Shown one piece after another: positions 1 to 7,035 of a stretch of 14,813 nucleotides of DNA (the first letter of the stretch is position 1; the number at the start of each line of letters is the position of its first letter). The position numbers and the translations under genes are program-made. This stretch comes from Clostridium sp. UBA4746. Lineage in GTDB: Bacteria; Bacillota; Clostridia; Clostridiales; Clostridiaceae. Below the pieces are notes generated by a model. That model was given only the letters and a program-made list of their open reading frames with translations, had not been told where the DNA came from and did no database searches. The DNA lies in contig DHIM01000203.1 of the NCBI GenBank assembly GCA_002403785.1, forward strand, positions 9,002 through 23,814. Reading direction: 5' to 3'.

Positions 1-21
1 ATAAAAACATAGAAAATAGTA

Positions 22-51
22 AAAGGGATTTCTGAACAGTGAAATCCCTTT
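22..51. repeat. 11-bp perfect inverted repeat before the truncated permease
   Basis: Arms AAAGGGATTTC (22-32) and GAAATCCCTTT (41-51) are perfectly complementary around an 8-nt loop. On the plus strand no T-run follows; on the minus strand the sequence after the hairpin is T-rich (TTTTACTATTTTC). It could be a weak leftward terminator or a leader hairpin. It ends only 16 nt before the ATG at 68, where no Shine-Dalgarno sequence is visible. Confidence 0.5.
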
Positions 52-67
52 AAACATATCCGGATTC

Positions 68-748
68 ATGAGAATATTCTTTAAATATATAGCCAAAAGC
101 ATGTTAGAAAAGAAAGCTAGATTTTGCTTGTTGATTTTGGCTATAGCAATGAGTACGGGGTTATTAGTAATAGTTTTGGGAACAGTTAAAATTGCAATTA
201 GCAGTTTTGAAAAACCAATGACAGAATCCTTTGAGGGAAAAGAAATAGTTATTTCACCTAAGAAAGCTGAGCCTTTCTTTAACACTGAAGATATAAAAAA
301 AGTTGGAGTTAAAAACATAAACGGTGAGATTGACTTATCAGCAACGACTAATGGGGATGAAATAAACAATGTAACCATTAGAGGTAAGGAAGACAAAAAT
401 ATAAACAAAGATAATTTAGTTGAAGGTGATTTAAGTAAATTCACTGGAGAAAAGTGCATAATTTCCAAAAGAACATCTGAGGAAAAAAGCTTAAAGATAA
501 ATGATGAATTAGAATTATTCGTAGCAGGAGAAAGTAAAAAGTATAAGGTTATAGCCATAAGTTCGAATGAGACAACCTTCTATAATCGGATTAGTTTTTA
601 TTTATGTCCATTGTATTTTATCAAAATAGTCTCGATTTTTTTATTCTCACATAGATTCAAGGGAGTTAATCCTGTAGAATTTGTTGAGTTTATGTCAAAG
701 CCTAAACTTATTAGAGCTTTTAAAAATTCTTCAAAATGTTCATCATAA
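68..748 (+). pseudogene. Truncated ABC transporter permease (FtsX/MacB-type N-terminus)
   Basis: The first about 172 codons look like the N-terminal part of an FtsX/MacB-family permease. There is a short basic N-terminus, one transmembrane segment near residues 18-45, then the start of an extracytoplasmic MacB-like core domain that ends in a beta-rich stretch with KYKVIAIS at about residues 157-164. Full members of this family continue to about 400 or more residues with three more membrane helices; none of that is present. From about position 583-597 the frame simply reads the antisense of the ankyrin gene on the other strand, so the last about 50 codons are junk. No ribosome binding site is seen before the ATG. 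The partner ATPase gene, if any, would lie left of the window. The product is probably non-functional. The family call is by resemblance only. Confidence 0.7.
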
Positions 749-1227
749 CAGTTGATATAATCATCGTGAAGAAGTGTATTTTTATATTTATCCTTTATAT
801 TTATATCAGCTTCATATTTTACAAGAAGATTCAGAAGCTCCACAGAATAATTAAAGCTGCAGTTAAATACAGGCGTTTTACCGGATATGTTGATTGCATT
901 AACTTCAGCTCCTTTTTTAAGTATCATAGTTATTACATCTATATGAGGTTTTATCCTTGCACAAAGTTTATGAAGAGGGGTCTCCAGAAGTTTACTATGA
1001 TGATGATCGTTAATATCAGCACCGTTATTTATTAAAATTTCAATTGTTTTAAAATAATTATTTTGACAATTATCAATAGCATAATAAAGTATACTTTGAA
1101 GTTTAAAGTCAGAATTTAAATCCTTAGCTCCATTCAAATAATCCTGTATTTCATCTATGTTGCCTTCGTCAATAAATCTATAAATTGATTTAGGTTTTGC
1201 AGAGAATATATTACCAAATATTTTCAT
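598..1227 (-). CDS. Ankyrin-repeat protein, 209 aa
   Basis: A minus-strand gene with a clear ribosome binding site (AGGAGGC, 1235-1241, 7 nt before ATG). About five ankyrin-type helix-turn-helix units are visible, roughly residues 44-74, 79-110, 115-142, 148-180 and 185-205. They carry typical pieces such as TPLHKLCA, LLVKYEADIN and GLTPLNLC. There is no signal peptide or membrane helix, so it is expected to be cytoplasmic. Ankyrin repeats bind other proteins; no catalytic domain is present and the partner cannot be told from sequence. The stop codon at 598-600 abuts the point where the opposing permease fragment loses family resemblance, and no terminator separates them. The 3' end of this gene therefore lies at a rearrangement junction. 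It may be complete or may have lost a few C-terminal residues. Confidence 0.85.
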   Translation of the reverse strand: MKIFGNIFSAKPKSIYRFIDEGNIDEIQDYLNGAKDLNSDFKLQSILYYAIDNCQNNYFKTIEILINNGADINDHHHSKLLETPLHKLCARIKPHIDVITMILKKGAEVNAINISGKTPVFNCSFNYSVELLNLLVKYEADINIKDKYKNTLLHDDYINCYDEHFEEFLKALISLGFDINSTNSTGLTPLNLCENKKIETILIKYNGHK

Positions 1228-1241
1228 GTTGGTTGCCTCCT

Positions 1242-1474
1242 GTTAATTAAATAAAATAATTTAATTGCTTCTATAATATTATTTTAACATATTTTCTAAT
1301 TAAAGGTGCCATTTCCTTTGAAACAACTAGAATAAGTAGTCCTTTGCTTTCATTGGGTTGGTTCTACAATTAGATGAAACGCTAGAACTTTCGTGCATTA
1401 ATGTTAAAGATAATAATATATACTTCATAGATGTTAATTATACCTGAAATAAAAAATGTAGATATAATTAAATT
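1242..1474. other. AT-rich intergenic DNA, no convincing gene
   Basis: Between the ankyrin gene's ribosome binding site and the first TTGCA motif I see no gene. A start-less open frame of about 35 codons ends at TGA near 1444 (it contains the readable stretch QLDETLELSC). It may be a scrap of a lost gene, but nothing identifies it. Confidence 0.4.
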
Positions 1475-1619
1475 TTGCAATGAATATTTGCATTTTTATT
1501 TGTTAGTCTATATAAACTAAATATACAAATGAAGAACTCATTGCAATAAATTGCATAAAACATACTTAAATAATGAAAAAGCTCGAATAAATGAATAAAT
1601 TGCTATTGCATCCTGCAAT
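1475..1619 (+). promoter_or_regulatory. Cluster of TTGCA/TGCAA motifs upstream of glnH
   Basis: TTGCA or its complement occurs at 1475-1480 (TTGCAA), 1488-1492, 1541-1546 (TTGCAA), 1551-1555, 1606-1610 and 1614-1618. Several pair as dyads: TGCAA-TAAA-TTGCA (1542-1555) and ATTGCA-TCC-TGCAAT (1605-1619). A separate 18-bp near-palindrome, TTAGTCTATATAAACTAA, lies at 1503-1520. Two of the motif copies form the -35 boxes of candidate promoters. The arrangement suggests operator sites for a regulator of the amino acid importer. ArgR-type boxes are AT-rich with a similar 4-nt spacer but use TGAAT half-sites, so this is not a clear ARG box. Confidence 0.4.
1488..1516 (+). promoter_or_regulatory. Candidate distal sigma-A promoter for glnHPQ
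   Basis: TTGCAT (1488-1493), a 17-nt spacer and TATAAA (1511-1516). The -10 box lies inside the near-palindrome at 1503-1520, so a protein bound there would compete with RNA polymerase. Predicted from sequence only. Confidence 0.4.
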
Positions 1620-1634
1620 GATTTTTAGTATTAT
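1606..1634 (+). promoter_or_regulatory. Candidate proximal sigma-A promoter for glnHPQ
   Basis: TTGCAT (1606-1611), a 17-nt spacer and TATTAT (1629-1634). A start about 7 nt downstream would give a leader of about 40 nt before the glnH ATG. The -35 box overlaps the dyad ATTGCA-TCC-TGCAAT, which is where a repressor site would be expected. Confidence 0.45.
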
Positions 1635-1683
1635 GAATGTTGTGAATTATATTTATATATAGTAAAAATAGAGGGGGAAAAAA

Positions 1684-2469
1684 ATGAAGAAAATGATATC
1701 AAAAATATTAATTATAGCGACAGTGACTATGGGGTTAGCTGGGTGTGGGAATAGTAGTACATCCCAAAATAAGGATTCAAGTAAAAAATTCAGCAAAACA
1801 TACGTTGTTTCAACAGACGCAACATATGCTCCTTTCGAATATGAAAAAGATGGTAAATACGTCGGTATTGATATTGATTTATTAGCAGCTATTGCAAAAC
1901 TAGAAGGGTTTAAATATGAATTAAAGCCTATGGATTTTAAAGGGATAATTCCAGCGCTTCAAGCAAATCAGATTGATGGTGCAATTGCAGGTATGGGAAT
2001 TACGGATGAGCGAAAAAAAGTTTTAGATATGTCAGAGGGCTACTTTGAATCAGGACTTTCTGCAGTTGGCAAAAAGGGTAATGATAAAATAAATTCAGAA
2101 GCGGATTTCAAAGGTAAGATTTTTGCTGTTAAAAAAGGAACACTTGGTGCTAAATATGCTGAAGAAAATAAAGCTAAATTAGGTGCAACGATTAAGTACT
2201 TTAATGATACAGCTTCTATGATGCAGGAAGTTAAGAATGGTAATGCGGATGTAACTTTTGAAGATTACCCTGTAATTGCATATATGATTTCAGTTGATCC
2301 AAATTCAAATTTAAAAATTATTGGAAATAAGATATCAACACAAAATTATGGCTTCGCTGTTAAGAAAGGTAGTAATACGGAATTAGTAAATGCTTTCAAT
2401 GATGGTCTAAAAAAATTAAAAGCGAATGGCGAGTATGATAAAATAGTACAAAAGTACATTAAAAAATAA
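1684..2469 (+). CDS. glnH: Polar amino acid ABC transporter substrate-binding lipoprotein
   Basis: Extracellular receptor of a polar amino acid importer, 261 residues, normal for family 3 solute-binding proteins. It has a lipoprotein signal with lipobox LAGC (Cys21), so the mature protein should be lipid-anchored to the outer face of the membrane. Lobe 1 starts at about residue 39 (VVSTDATYAPFEY), followed by the family segments GIDIDLLAAI and IAGMGITDER. Arg110 is at the position that binds the ligand's alpha-carboxylate in this family. Lobe 2 begins near residue 122 (FKGKIFAVKKGT), and the chain returns to lobe 1 near residue 210. The ribosome binding site is GAGGGGG (1671-1677), 6 nt before ATG. 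It is first in the operon with glnP and glnQ and is separated from them by a hairpin. The ligand may be glutamine, but arginine, cystine or other amino acids are not excluded. Confidence 0.9.
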   Translation: MKKMISKILIIATVTMGLAGCGNSSTSQNKDSSKKFSKTYVVSTDATYAPFEYEKDGKYVGIDIDLLAAIAKLEGFKYELKPMDFKGIIPALQANQIDGAIAGMGITDERKKVLDMSEGYFESGLSAVGKKGNDKINSEADFKGKIFAVKKGTLGAKYAEENKAKLGATIKYFNDTASMMQEVKNGNADVTFEDYPVIAYMISVDPNSNLKIIGNKISTQNYGFAVKKGSNTELVNAFNDGLKKLKANGEYDKIVQKYIKK

Positions 2470-2561
2470 AATAATCTTACAAATTTAGTACATTGTTTTT
2501 AACGATATTTCAGAAAGAAAGTCACGTGTATCTATAAGTGATATATATATTATAATGAAAA

Positions 2562-2596
2562 AACTTCAGAGGGAGTATAAATCTCCTTCTGGAGTT
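2562..2596 (+). terminator. Intercistronic hairpin between glnH and glnP
   Basis: A 14-bp stem (AACTTCAGAGGGAG with CTCCTTCTGGAGTT, two G-U pairs) around a 7-nt loop. It is followed by TATTATATTATAG rather than a pure T-run. It lies between the receptor gene and the permease gene, where many ABC operons carry a partial terminator or 3'-end stabilizer that keeps the receptor more abundant than the membrane components. Partial read-through is likely, because glnP has no obvious promoter of its own. Confidence 0.65.
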
Positions 2597-2649
2597 ATTA
2601 TATTATAGCACTTAAAGTGATTATTCAATGTGATAAGGAGGTAAAACAT

Positions 2650-3300
2650 TTGGACATATTAATATTATTTAAACAAAGCCTACCCGATCTTTTATCAGGA
2701 TTATATGTAACATTAGAAATAGCTGCGATATCTTTAGTAATTGCTACTATACTTGGTTTAAGTTTTGGAATGCTAGCAATAAGCAGAAATAAAGTATTGA
2801 AATTTGTGGCGACTGTTTATGTGGATATATTTAGAGGAACGCCACTTATAGTTCAAGCCTTCTTTATTTATTTTGGTCTTCCAGCTGCTCTAGATATAAA
2901 GATACCAGCTTTTGTTGCAGGTGTACTCTGTATTAGTTTAAATGCTGGTGCTTATATGGTAGAGATTTTTAGAGCTGGAATTATGGCTGTAGATAAAGGA
3001 CAAATGGAAGCAGCTAGAAGTTTAGGATTACCTTATGGGAAAACTATGAAACTAGTTATATTACCACAGGCTATAAGGAATATGATTCCAGCAATTATCA
3101 ATCAATTTATTATTTCTTTAAAAGATACTTCTCTTTTATCTGTAATTGGAATTAGAGAACTTACACAGAGTGGTGAAATAATTATTGCATCAAATTATCG
3201 TTCTTTTGAAACCTGGAGTTTTGTTGCAATATTTTACTTTATTATGATTATGGCATTAACTTACGCAGCTAGGGCTATGGAAAGGAGACTTAAGATATGA
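2650..3300 (+). CDS. glnP: Amino acid ABC transporter permease (HisM/GlnP type)
   Basis: Membrane subunit of the importer, 216 residues from the TTG start chosen here. A longer frame opens with GTG at 2617. However, the strong site AAGGAGGT (2635-2642) is 7 nt before TTG at 2650, and the extra 11 residues look hydrophilic and unlike the family, so TTG is preferred. About five hydrophobic helices are visible. The coupling loop that docks on the ATPase is recognizable: EAARSLGLPYGKTMKLVILP, followed by QAIRNMIPA. The N-terminal LPDLLSGLYVTLEIA segment is also typical of the HisM/GlnP/ArtQ group, in which two copies form the channel. The stop overlaps the start of glnQ by four bases (ATGA), indicating translational coupling. 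Confidence 0.92.
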   Translation: MDILILFKQSLPDLLSGLYVTLEIAAISLVIATILGLSFGMLAISRNKVLKFVATVYVDIFRGTPLIVQAFFIYFGLPAALDIKIPAFVAGVLCISLNAGAYMVEIFRAGIMAVDKGQMEAARSLGLPYGKTMKLVILPQAIRNMIPAIINQFIISLKDTSLLSVIGIRELTQSGEIIIASNYRSFETWSFVAIFYFIMIMALTYAARAMERRLKI

Positions 3301-4019
3301 TTCAAGTTAAAGGGCTAAAAAAGGTATTTAAGGATTTAGAGGTTTTAAAAGGTATAGATTTTAATATAAAAAAAGGCGAAGTTGTTTGCTTAATAGGACC
3401 TTCAGGATCAGGTAAAAGTACAGTGCTTAGATGTCTTAATAGGCTTGAAGACATAGATGGTGGTACGGTTTTAGTTGATGGGCAAGATGTTACTAATAAT
3501 AAATTTGATGTAAATATTCTTAGACAAAAATTAGGAATGGTATTTCAATCGTTTAATTTATTTCCTCATCTTACAGTGATTCAAAACATTACTTTATCAC
3601 CAATTAATTTAAAAAAATCATCTAGGGCTGAAGCAGTAAAAAAGGCCCTTGAGCTCTTAGAAAAAGTAGGATTAAGCGAAAAAGCTAATGTTTATCCTGA
3701 TAAACTCTCAGGTGGACAAAAGCAAAGAGTAGCTATAGCTAGAGCACTAGCTATGGGGCCAGAAATAATGTTATTTGATGAGCCTACATCTGCACTTGAT
3801 CCTGAGATGGTTGGAGAAGTTCTTCAGGTTATGAAGAAATTGGCAATCGAAGGCATGACTATGATTGTAGTAACACATGAAATGGGATTTGCAAGAGAAG
3901 TAGCAAATAGGGTATTGTTCATGTCAGATGGATATTTAGTTGAAGAAGGTAAACCAGAAGAAATTTTTGATAATCCTAAACATGATAGAACTAAAGAGTT
4001 CTTAAGTAAGGTACTATAA
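3297..4019 (+). CDS. glnQ: Amino acid ABC transporter ATP-binding protein
   Basis: Cytoplasmic ATPase subunit, 240 residues, the usual size for the GlnQ/HisP group. All nucleotide-binding motifs are intact: Walker A GPSGSGKST (34-42), the Q-loop near VFQSFNLFPH, signature LSGGQ (137-141), Walker B IMLFDEP (157-163, catalytic Glu162), the D-loop SALD, and H-loop His194 in VVTHEMGFA. The C-terminus GKPEEIFDNPKHDRTKEFL is characteristic of polar amino acid importers. The ATG overlaps the glnP stop, so it is the last gene of a glnH-glnP-glnQ operon. No C-terminal regulatory extension is present. Substrate specificity resides in GlnH, so the symbol denotes the family, not proven glutamine transport. 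Confidence 0.95.
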   Translation: MIQVKGLKKVFKDLEVLKGIDFNIKKGEVVCLIGPSGSGKSTVLRCLNRLEDIDGGTVLVDGQDVTNNKFDVNILRQKLGMVFQSFNLFPHLTVIQNITLSPINLKKSSRAEAVKKALELLEKVGLSEKANVYPDKLSGGQKQRVAIARALAMGPEIMLFDEPTSALDPEMVGEVLQVMKKLAIEGMTMIVVTHEMGFAREVANRVLFMSDGYLVEEGKPEEIFDNPKHDRTKEFLSKVL

Positions 4020-4200
4020 TATTAAGAAAACCTATGATTGTAGATGGTTAAAAACTTTGGTAAGGAGACTTATGGTGGATTTTATGTAGTGAAATACAAA
4101 GAAATTGTTTATAGATCATTATCATATTTGTTACGTCACTGTCACATAAATGAGTTAGTATTAATAAATAGGATCACCCTATAAAATAGATATATACAAA

Positions 4201-4229
4201 TAACACCGGATAGCGGTGTTATTTTTTTT
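4201..4229 (+). terminator. Rho-independent terminator after glnQ
   Basis: An 8-bp perfect stem TAACACCG/CGGTGTTA with loop GATAG, followed by eight T (4222-4229). It lies 181 nt after the glnQ stop, so the operon's mRNA would carry a long 3' tail. In that tail a good ribosome binding site (AAGGAG, about 4062-4067) precedes a frame of only five codons, which is probably a decayed gene start. Confidence 0.9.
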
Positions 4230-4555
4230 ATATTAAAGAATTTTCCAGGTGATTTGCTAAGTAAAATTGCGATGGTTTAAATTTTTTTCTATAAATTTAG
4301 TAATTACACCATATGATAATTTCAAGAGCATAAAAAAAGTTGAAAATATAAATATATTTAGGTTTGAAAAGTGAAATTTTAGCAATGAATATCCCTAAAA
4401 GAATTATAAGGCATACTTATACGTCATTACCATGACGTGTGCGAAGGCCCAACATAGACGTATAGAATTTGATATTAAGGATAAAATAAATTTATTGAAT
4501 AATTTAGTATATATCATCTAAACCTAGATTCTAAAATAATAAGAGAGGTAAATGC
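4230..4555. other. Regulatory intergenic region before the GMC operon
   Basis: 326 bases without a gene. They contain the ACGTC dyads at 4418-4464 and a ribosome binding site (GAGAGGT, 4543-4549) for the downstream gene. I could not find a convincing -35/-10 pair. The candidate -35 boxes TTGATA (4469-4474) and TTGAAT (4495-4500) lack good partners. Confidence 0.5.
4418..4464 (+). promoter_or_regulatory. Overlapping ACGTC dyads, candidate operator or leader structure
   Basis: ACGTCAT-TACC-ATGACGT (4421-4438) is a perfect 18-bp dyad. An overlapping second pair, TATACGTC (4418-4425) and GACGTATA (4457-4464), is also perfect, so in RNA the two hairpins would be mutually exclusive because they share the 5' arm. 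The enclosed stretch GTGCGAAGGCCC is unusually GC-rich for this intergenic region. Another TACGTCA lies at 4132-4138. It may be an operator for the GMC operon or an RNA switch; no known riboswitch class was recognized. Confidence 0.4.
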
Positions 4556-5227
4556 ATGCTTTGTAATATTTTTCACTTATTTTTTGAAATGGTTAAGAAT
4601 CAAAGTAAATATCCCCTTCCTAATACTAAATCAACTTTTAATGCATTACTAGACGCAATAATACCAGGGACTCACGAGACCTCAGAAAACAAAGGGTCTA
4701 TTCAGTTATCAGGAGCATTGGCTTCTCATACTGATGAGTACGAAATCTGGTTACTGGATCATTTTCTTTCATTAAATATAACGAACTTGAATTTTAATAT
4801 TTATTTAGCCAATGCAACAGCGAAAATGCTTAACATAGCTGCCAGAAAGTTGATTGATTCTGAAGGAAATAAAGAACTTGTAAATTTTACAATATTGCTT
4901 GGGGAAGGTGCATTTGCTGCGCTTTCATCAAATGATCGTTTTCGTGCAATAACTCTCTTGGAACAAAATAAAGTTGACATTACACTATTACCTATCCCTT
5001 TCTATAATAACCCAGGTTTTATATTGTCCTTAACAGGTGGAATAGCTATGTTCGCTACAATCGGGTACTATACTGAATGGTCTGGATATGGTTCCTCACG
5101 TATGGATACACCTGAAAAACGAAAACTTGAGCATTTCCCTGTAGGGTGGAATCAGGTTGGATATCCTGGTCCTTCCAAGGGATACCATGCATTTCGAGGC
5201 TACTTAGAAGAAAAATATACAGAATAG
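4556..5227 (+). CDS. Gluconate 2-dehydrogenase subunit 3-family protein
   Basis: A 223-residue protein resembling the small (subunit 3, gamma) component of membrane-type sugar-acid dehydrogenases. An N-terminal segment, FNALLDAIIPG (28-38), is typical of the family. The C-terminal part has YYTEWSGYG (171-179), GWNQVGYPGPSKGYHAFRGY (187-206) and a short charged tail. In aerobic bacteria this subunit carries a Tat signal and escorts the flavoprotein to the periplasm. Here the N-terminus (MLCNIFHLFFEM) has no twin arginine or classical signal, so the complex is probably cytoplasmic. The ATG at 4556 is 6 nt after GAGAGGT. A later ATG at 4589 fits the family start better but has no ribosome binding site. 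Its stop codon overlaps the ribosome binding site of the GMC gene, so the two are co-translated. The DNA is visibly richer in G+C than the glnHPQ genes. Confidence 0.82.
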   Translation: MLCNIFHLFFEMVKNQSKYPLPNTKSTFNALLDAIIPGTHETSENKGSIQLSGALASHTDEYEIWLLDHFLSLNITNLNFNIYLANATAKMLNIAARKLIDSEGNKELVNFTILLGEGAFAALSSNDRFRAITLLEQNKVDITLLPIPFYNNPGFILSLTGGIAMFATIGYYTEWSGYGSSRMDTPEKRKLEHFPVGWNQVGYPGPSKGYHAFRGYLEEKYTE

Positions 5228-5239
5228 GAGTGGTTGACA

Positions 5240-6943
5240 ATGGCACATGATGCTGATGTTATAATTATTGGAGCTGGAGGAGGAGGACCTGTCGTTGCTA
5301 AAGAGCTTGGAGAAAAAGGACTAAAAGTTTTATTGCTTGAAGCAGGGGTATGGTATGGAAATAAAAAATGGCCTAATCCACTTCAAGAACATGGTGCTGT
5401 GAGTTCCACTAGTTCTGAGGATTTACACTCTGGAATTTTGGATAGATGCTTTACAGATTATGAGAGTGATATAAATGATAGTATAATAGGCAAATTCCGA
5501 TGGGGGCCTGCAGATAGAAGTCGGAACGCATGGTTTAGACGTATCCCACAGGGAGGTTTTGCCTGGCAGGTCTCTGGCATAGGAGGGACTACTCTAAGCT
5601 ACTTTGCAAATTCGCCGCGTGCTTATCCTTTATTAGTGGATAATGTTTGGCCTATATCCTATAATGAAATGATTGCATATTATGAAAAAGTAGAATCAAT
5701 ACTTCCAGTTTACCCTGCGCCAATGACGGCCAAAGAGGAACTGTTTTTTTATGGTGCCAAAAAAGCTGGATGGTCTCTTCTAACGACACCTAACGTAACG
5801 AGCCCAGGGTACCGTCCCCAACCCAATGCAATTTTACCTCCCCATCCAAATATAAACAACTCGGATTTTAAATTTGAAAATAACTCTGAAGGTTGCACAC
5901 TTTGTGGTCATTGTGTTAATGGATGCAAAATTGGACCAACGGTTGAAAAAGTGGCCAAACGTTCTACATTGGTAAGCTATATCCCATTGGCACTTAAAAC
6001 AGGAAATGTTGAGGTCAGACCCAACACGTTTGTCATAAAGGTTTTAACAGAAAAAGATAAAAAAGAAGATTTAAGAGCTATAGGTGTTAAGTATAGAGAT
6101 ACATGGACAGGTGAAATAGGTGAACTTAGGGCTAAAGTTGTAATCATGGCAGCTGGTACAGTAGAGTCACCACGGCTTTGGTTGAATTCAGGACTGCCAA
6201 ATAATCCTTGGGTTGGTAAAGGTTTGACAACCCATTGTTTTGACTGTGTCTCAGGTATATTTGACGAGAAACTTTTGATGAATATATTAGGTACTCCTGA
6301 TGTAAGACCATATGTTGGGCAAAATTCTGCAGCAAGATTTGATTATCCAGGACTTGGAGCGCTTCAGGGATTTGGTTCAAGTCCCGGGATATTTTCGACA
6401 TTGTTATATTCATTAAGTAAAAATGGTTATGACTTTCTACGGGAACCTAAAAAAGAGGAACCTTGGGACATTAGGGGTAGAATAGTAGGTAAGGATTTGA
6501 AAGAAATCATGATGGAGTATCCAAGGACATTAAGTATTTTGATAATGATTGATGATGAGGTGAATCAGAACAATGCAATTATACTTGATTCTCTTATAAG
6601 AGATGAGCACGGTTTGGTGCCTGTAATTAAGTACCAACCAAGTAAAAAAGATGTACAAAAGAGGGATAAACTAGCTATTATTGCAGCAGATATCCTTAAA
6701 AAGGCAGGTGCTAAAAAAATCATACGTACCGATTGTACACCTGGTTTGTTTGTACACTTGGAAAGTACGATGCGCATGGGATATGTTACTGATATAAATT
6801 GTGAAGCCAATCAAGTTAAGCGGTTATTTATTGCAGACAATAGTGTACATTATAATAGTTTGGGTGGTGTTAATCCTACTCTTACAACCCAGGCTTTAGC
6901 AACACGTACTGCAGAAAAAATAGTTAACAAGTATTTCAGCTAA
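5240..6943 (+). CDS. GMC-family FAD-dependent oxidoreductase
   Basis: 567-residue flavoprotein of the glucose-methanol-choline family, expected to oxidize an alcohol group of a sugar, sugar acid or polyol and pass electrons to another carrier. The N-terminal FAD-binding loop is G-A-G-G-G-G (residues 11-16), with the ribose-binding acid Glu34 at LLLEAG. A four-cysteine motif Cys219-x2-Cys222-x2-Cys225-x3-Cys229 sits in the middle of the protein. The second FAD strand is VVIMAAGTVESPRLW. The C-terminal catalytic pair appears to be His506 (FVHLEST, before MRMG) and Asn545 (GGVNPTLT), as in the His/Asn subgroup. ATG at 5240 is chosen because AGGAG (5226-5230) is 9 nt upstream; an in-frame TTG at 5234 is too close. 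It forms an operon with the subunit 3-like gene. The cytochrome c subunit found in aerobes is absent. Positions 5521-5580 contain 33 G or C in 60, well above the window's usual composition, which may reflect transfer. The substrate is unknown. Confidence 0.9.
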   Translation: MAHDADVIIIGAGGGGPVVAKELGEKGLKVLLLEAGVWYGNKKWPNPLQEHGAVSSTSSEDLHSGILDRCFTDYESDINDSIIGKFRWGPADRSRNAWFRRIPQGGFAWQVSGIGGTTLSYFANSPRAYPLLVDNVWPISYNEMIAYYEKVESILPVYPAPMTAKEELFFYGAKKAGWSLLTTPNVTSPGYRPQPNAILPPHPNINNSDFKFENNSEGCTLCGHCVNGCKIGPTVEKVAKRSTLVSYIPLALKTGNVEVRPNTFVIKVLTEKDKKEDLRAIGVKYRDTWTGEIGELRAKVVIMAAGTVESPRLWLNSGLPNNPWVGKGLTTHCFDCVSGIFDEKLLMNILGTPDVRPYVGQNSAARFDYPGLGALQGFGSSPGIFSTLLYSLSKNGYDFLREPKKEEPWDIRGRIVGKDLKEIMMEYPRTLSILIMIDDEVNQNNAIILDSLIRDEHGLVPVIKYQPSKKDVQKRDKLAIIAADILKKAGAKKIIRTDCTPGLFVHLESTMRMGYVTDINCEANQVKRLFIADNSVHYNSLGGVNPTLTTQALATRTAEKIVNKYFS

Positions 6944-7035
6944 ATTTAATGAATTATCAACCTCAGAATACTGAATAGTGGTAAAAAGAACAGATAAAAT
7001 TCGTGATGAGAACTGAAACGCTTTATGCTGCTTTT

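Noticed and set aside
736..1035. Plus-strand open frame of 99 codons opposite the ankyrin gene
   Set aside because: It is fully antisense to a gene with clear ankyrin repeats, has no ribosome binding site, and is rich in Ile, Tyr and Phe as expected from AT-rich antisense DNA.
1337..1444. Start-less plus-strand frame of about 35 codons upstream of glnH
   Set aside because: It reads sensibly (QLDETLELSC) but has no start codon, no ribosome binding site and no recognizable family. It is kept only as a possible gene scrap.
1475..1560. ArgR (ARG box) interpretation of the TTGCA cluster
   Set aside because: The 4-nt spacing of TGCAA-TAAA-TTGCA is reminiscent, but the half-sites are TGCAA rather than TGAAT, and the copy containing TGAAT has the wrong spacing.
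4058..4090. Ribosome binding site AAGGAG followed by a five-codon frame after glnQ
   Set aside because: The frame is too short for a gene and no regulatory logic is visible; probably a decayed start.
5055..5246. Minus-strand frame inside the subunit 3 gene
   Set aside because: Shadow of the plus-strand gene; no ribosome binding site and no protein-like features.
6144..6810. Two minus-strand frames inside the GMC gene
   Set aside because: Both are antisense to conserved parts of a clear flavoprotein.
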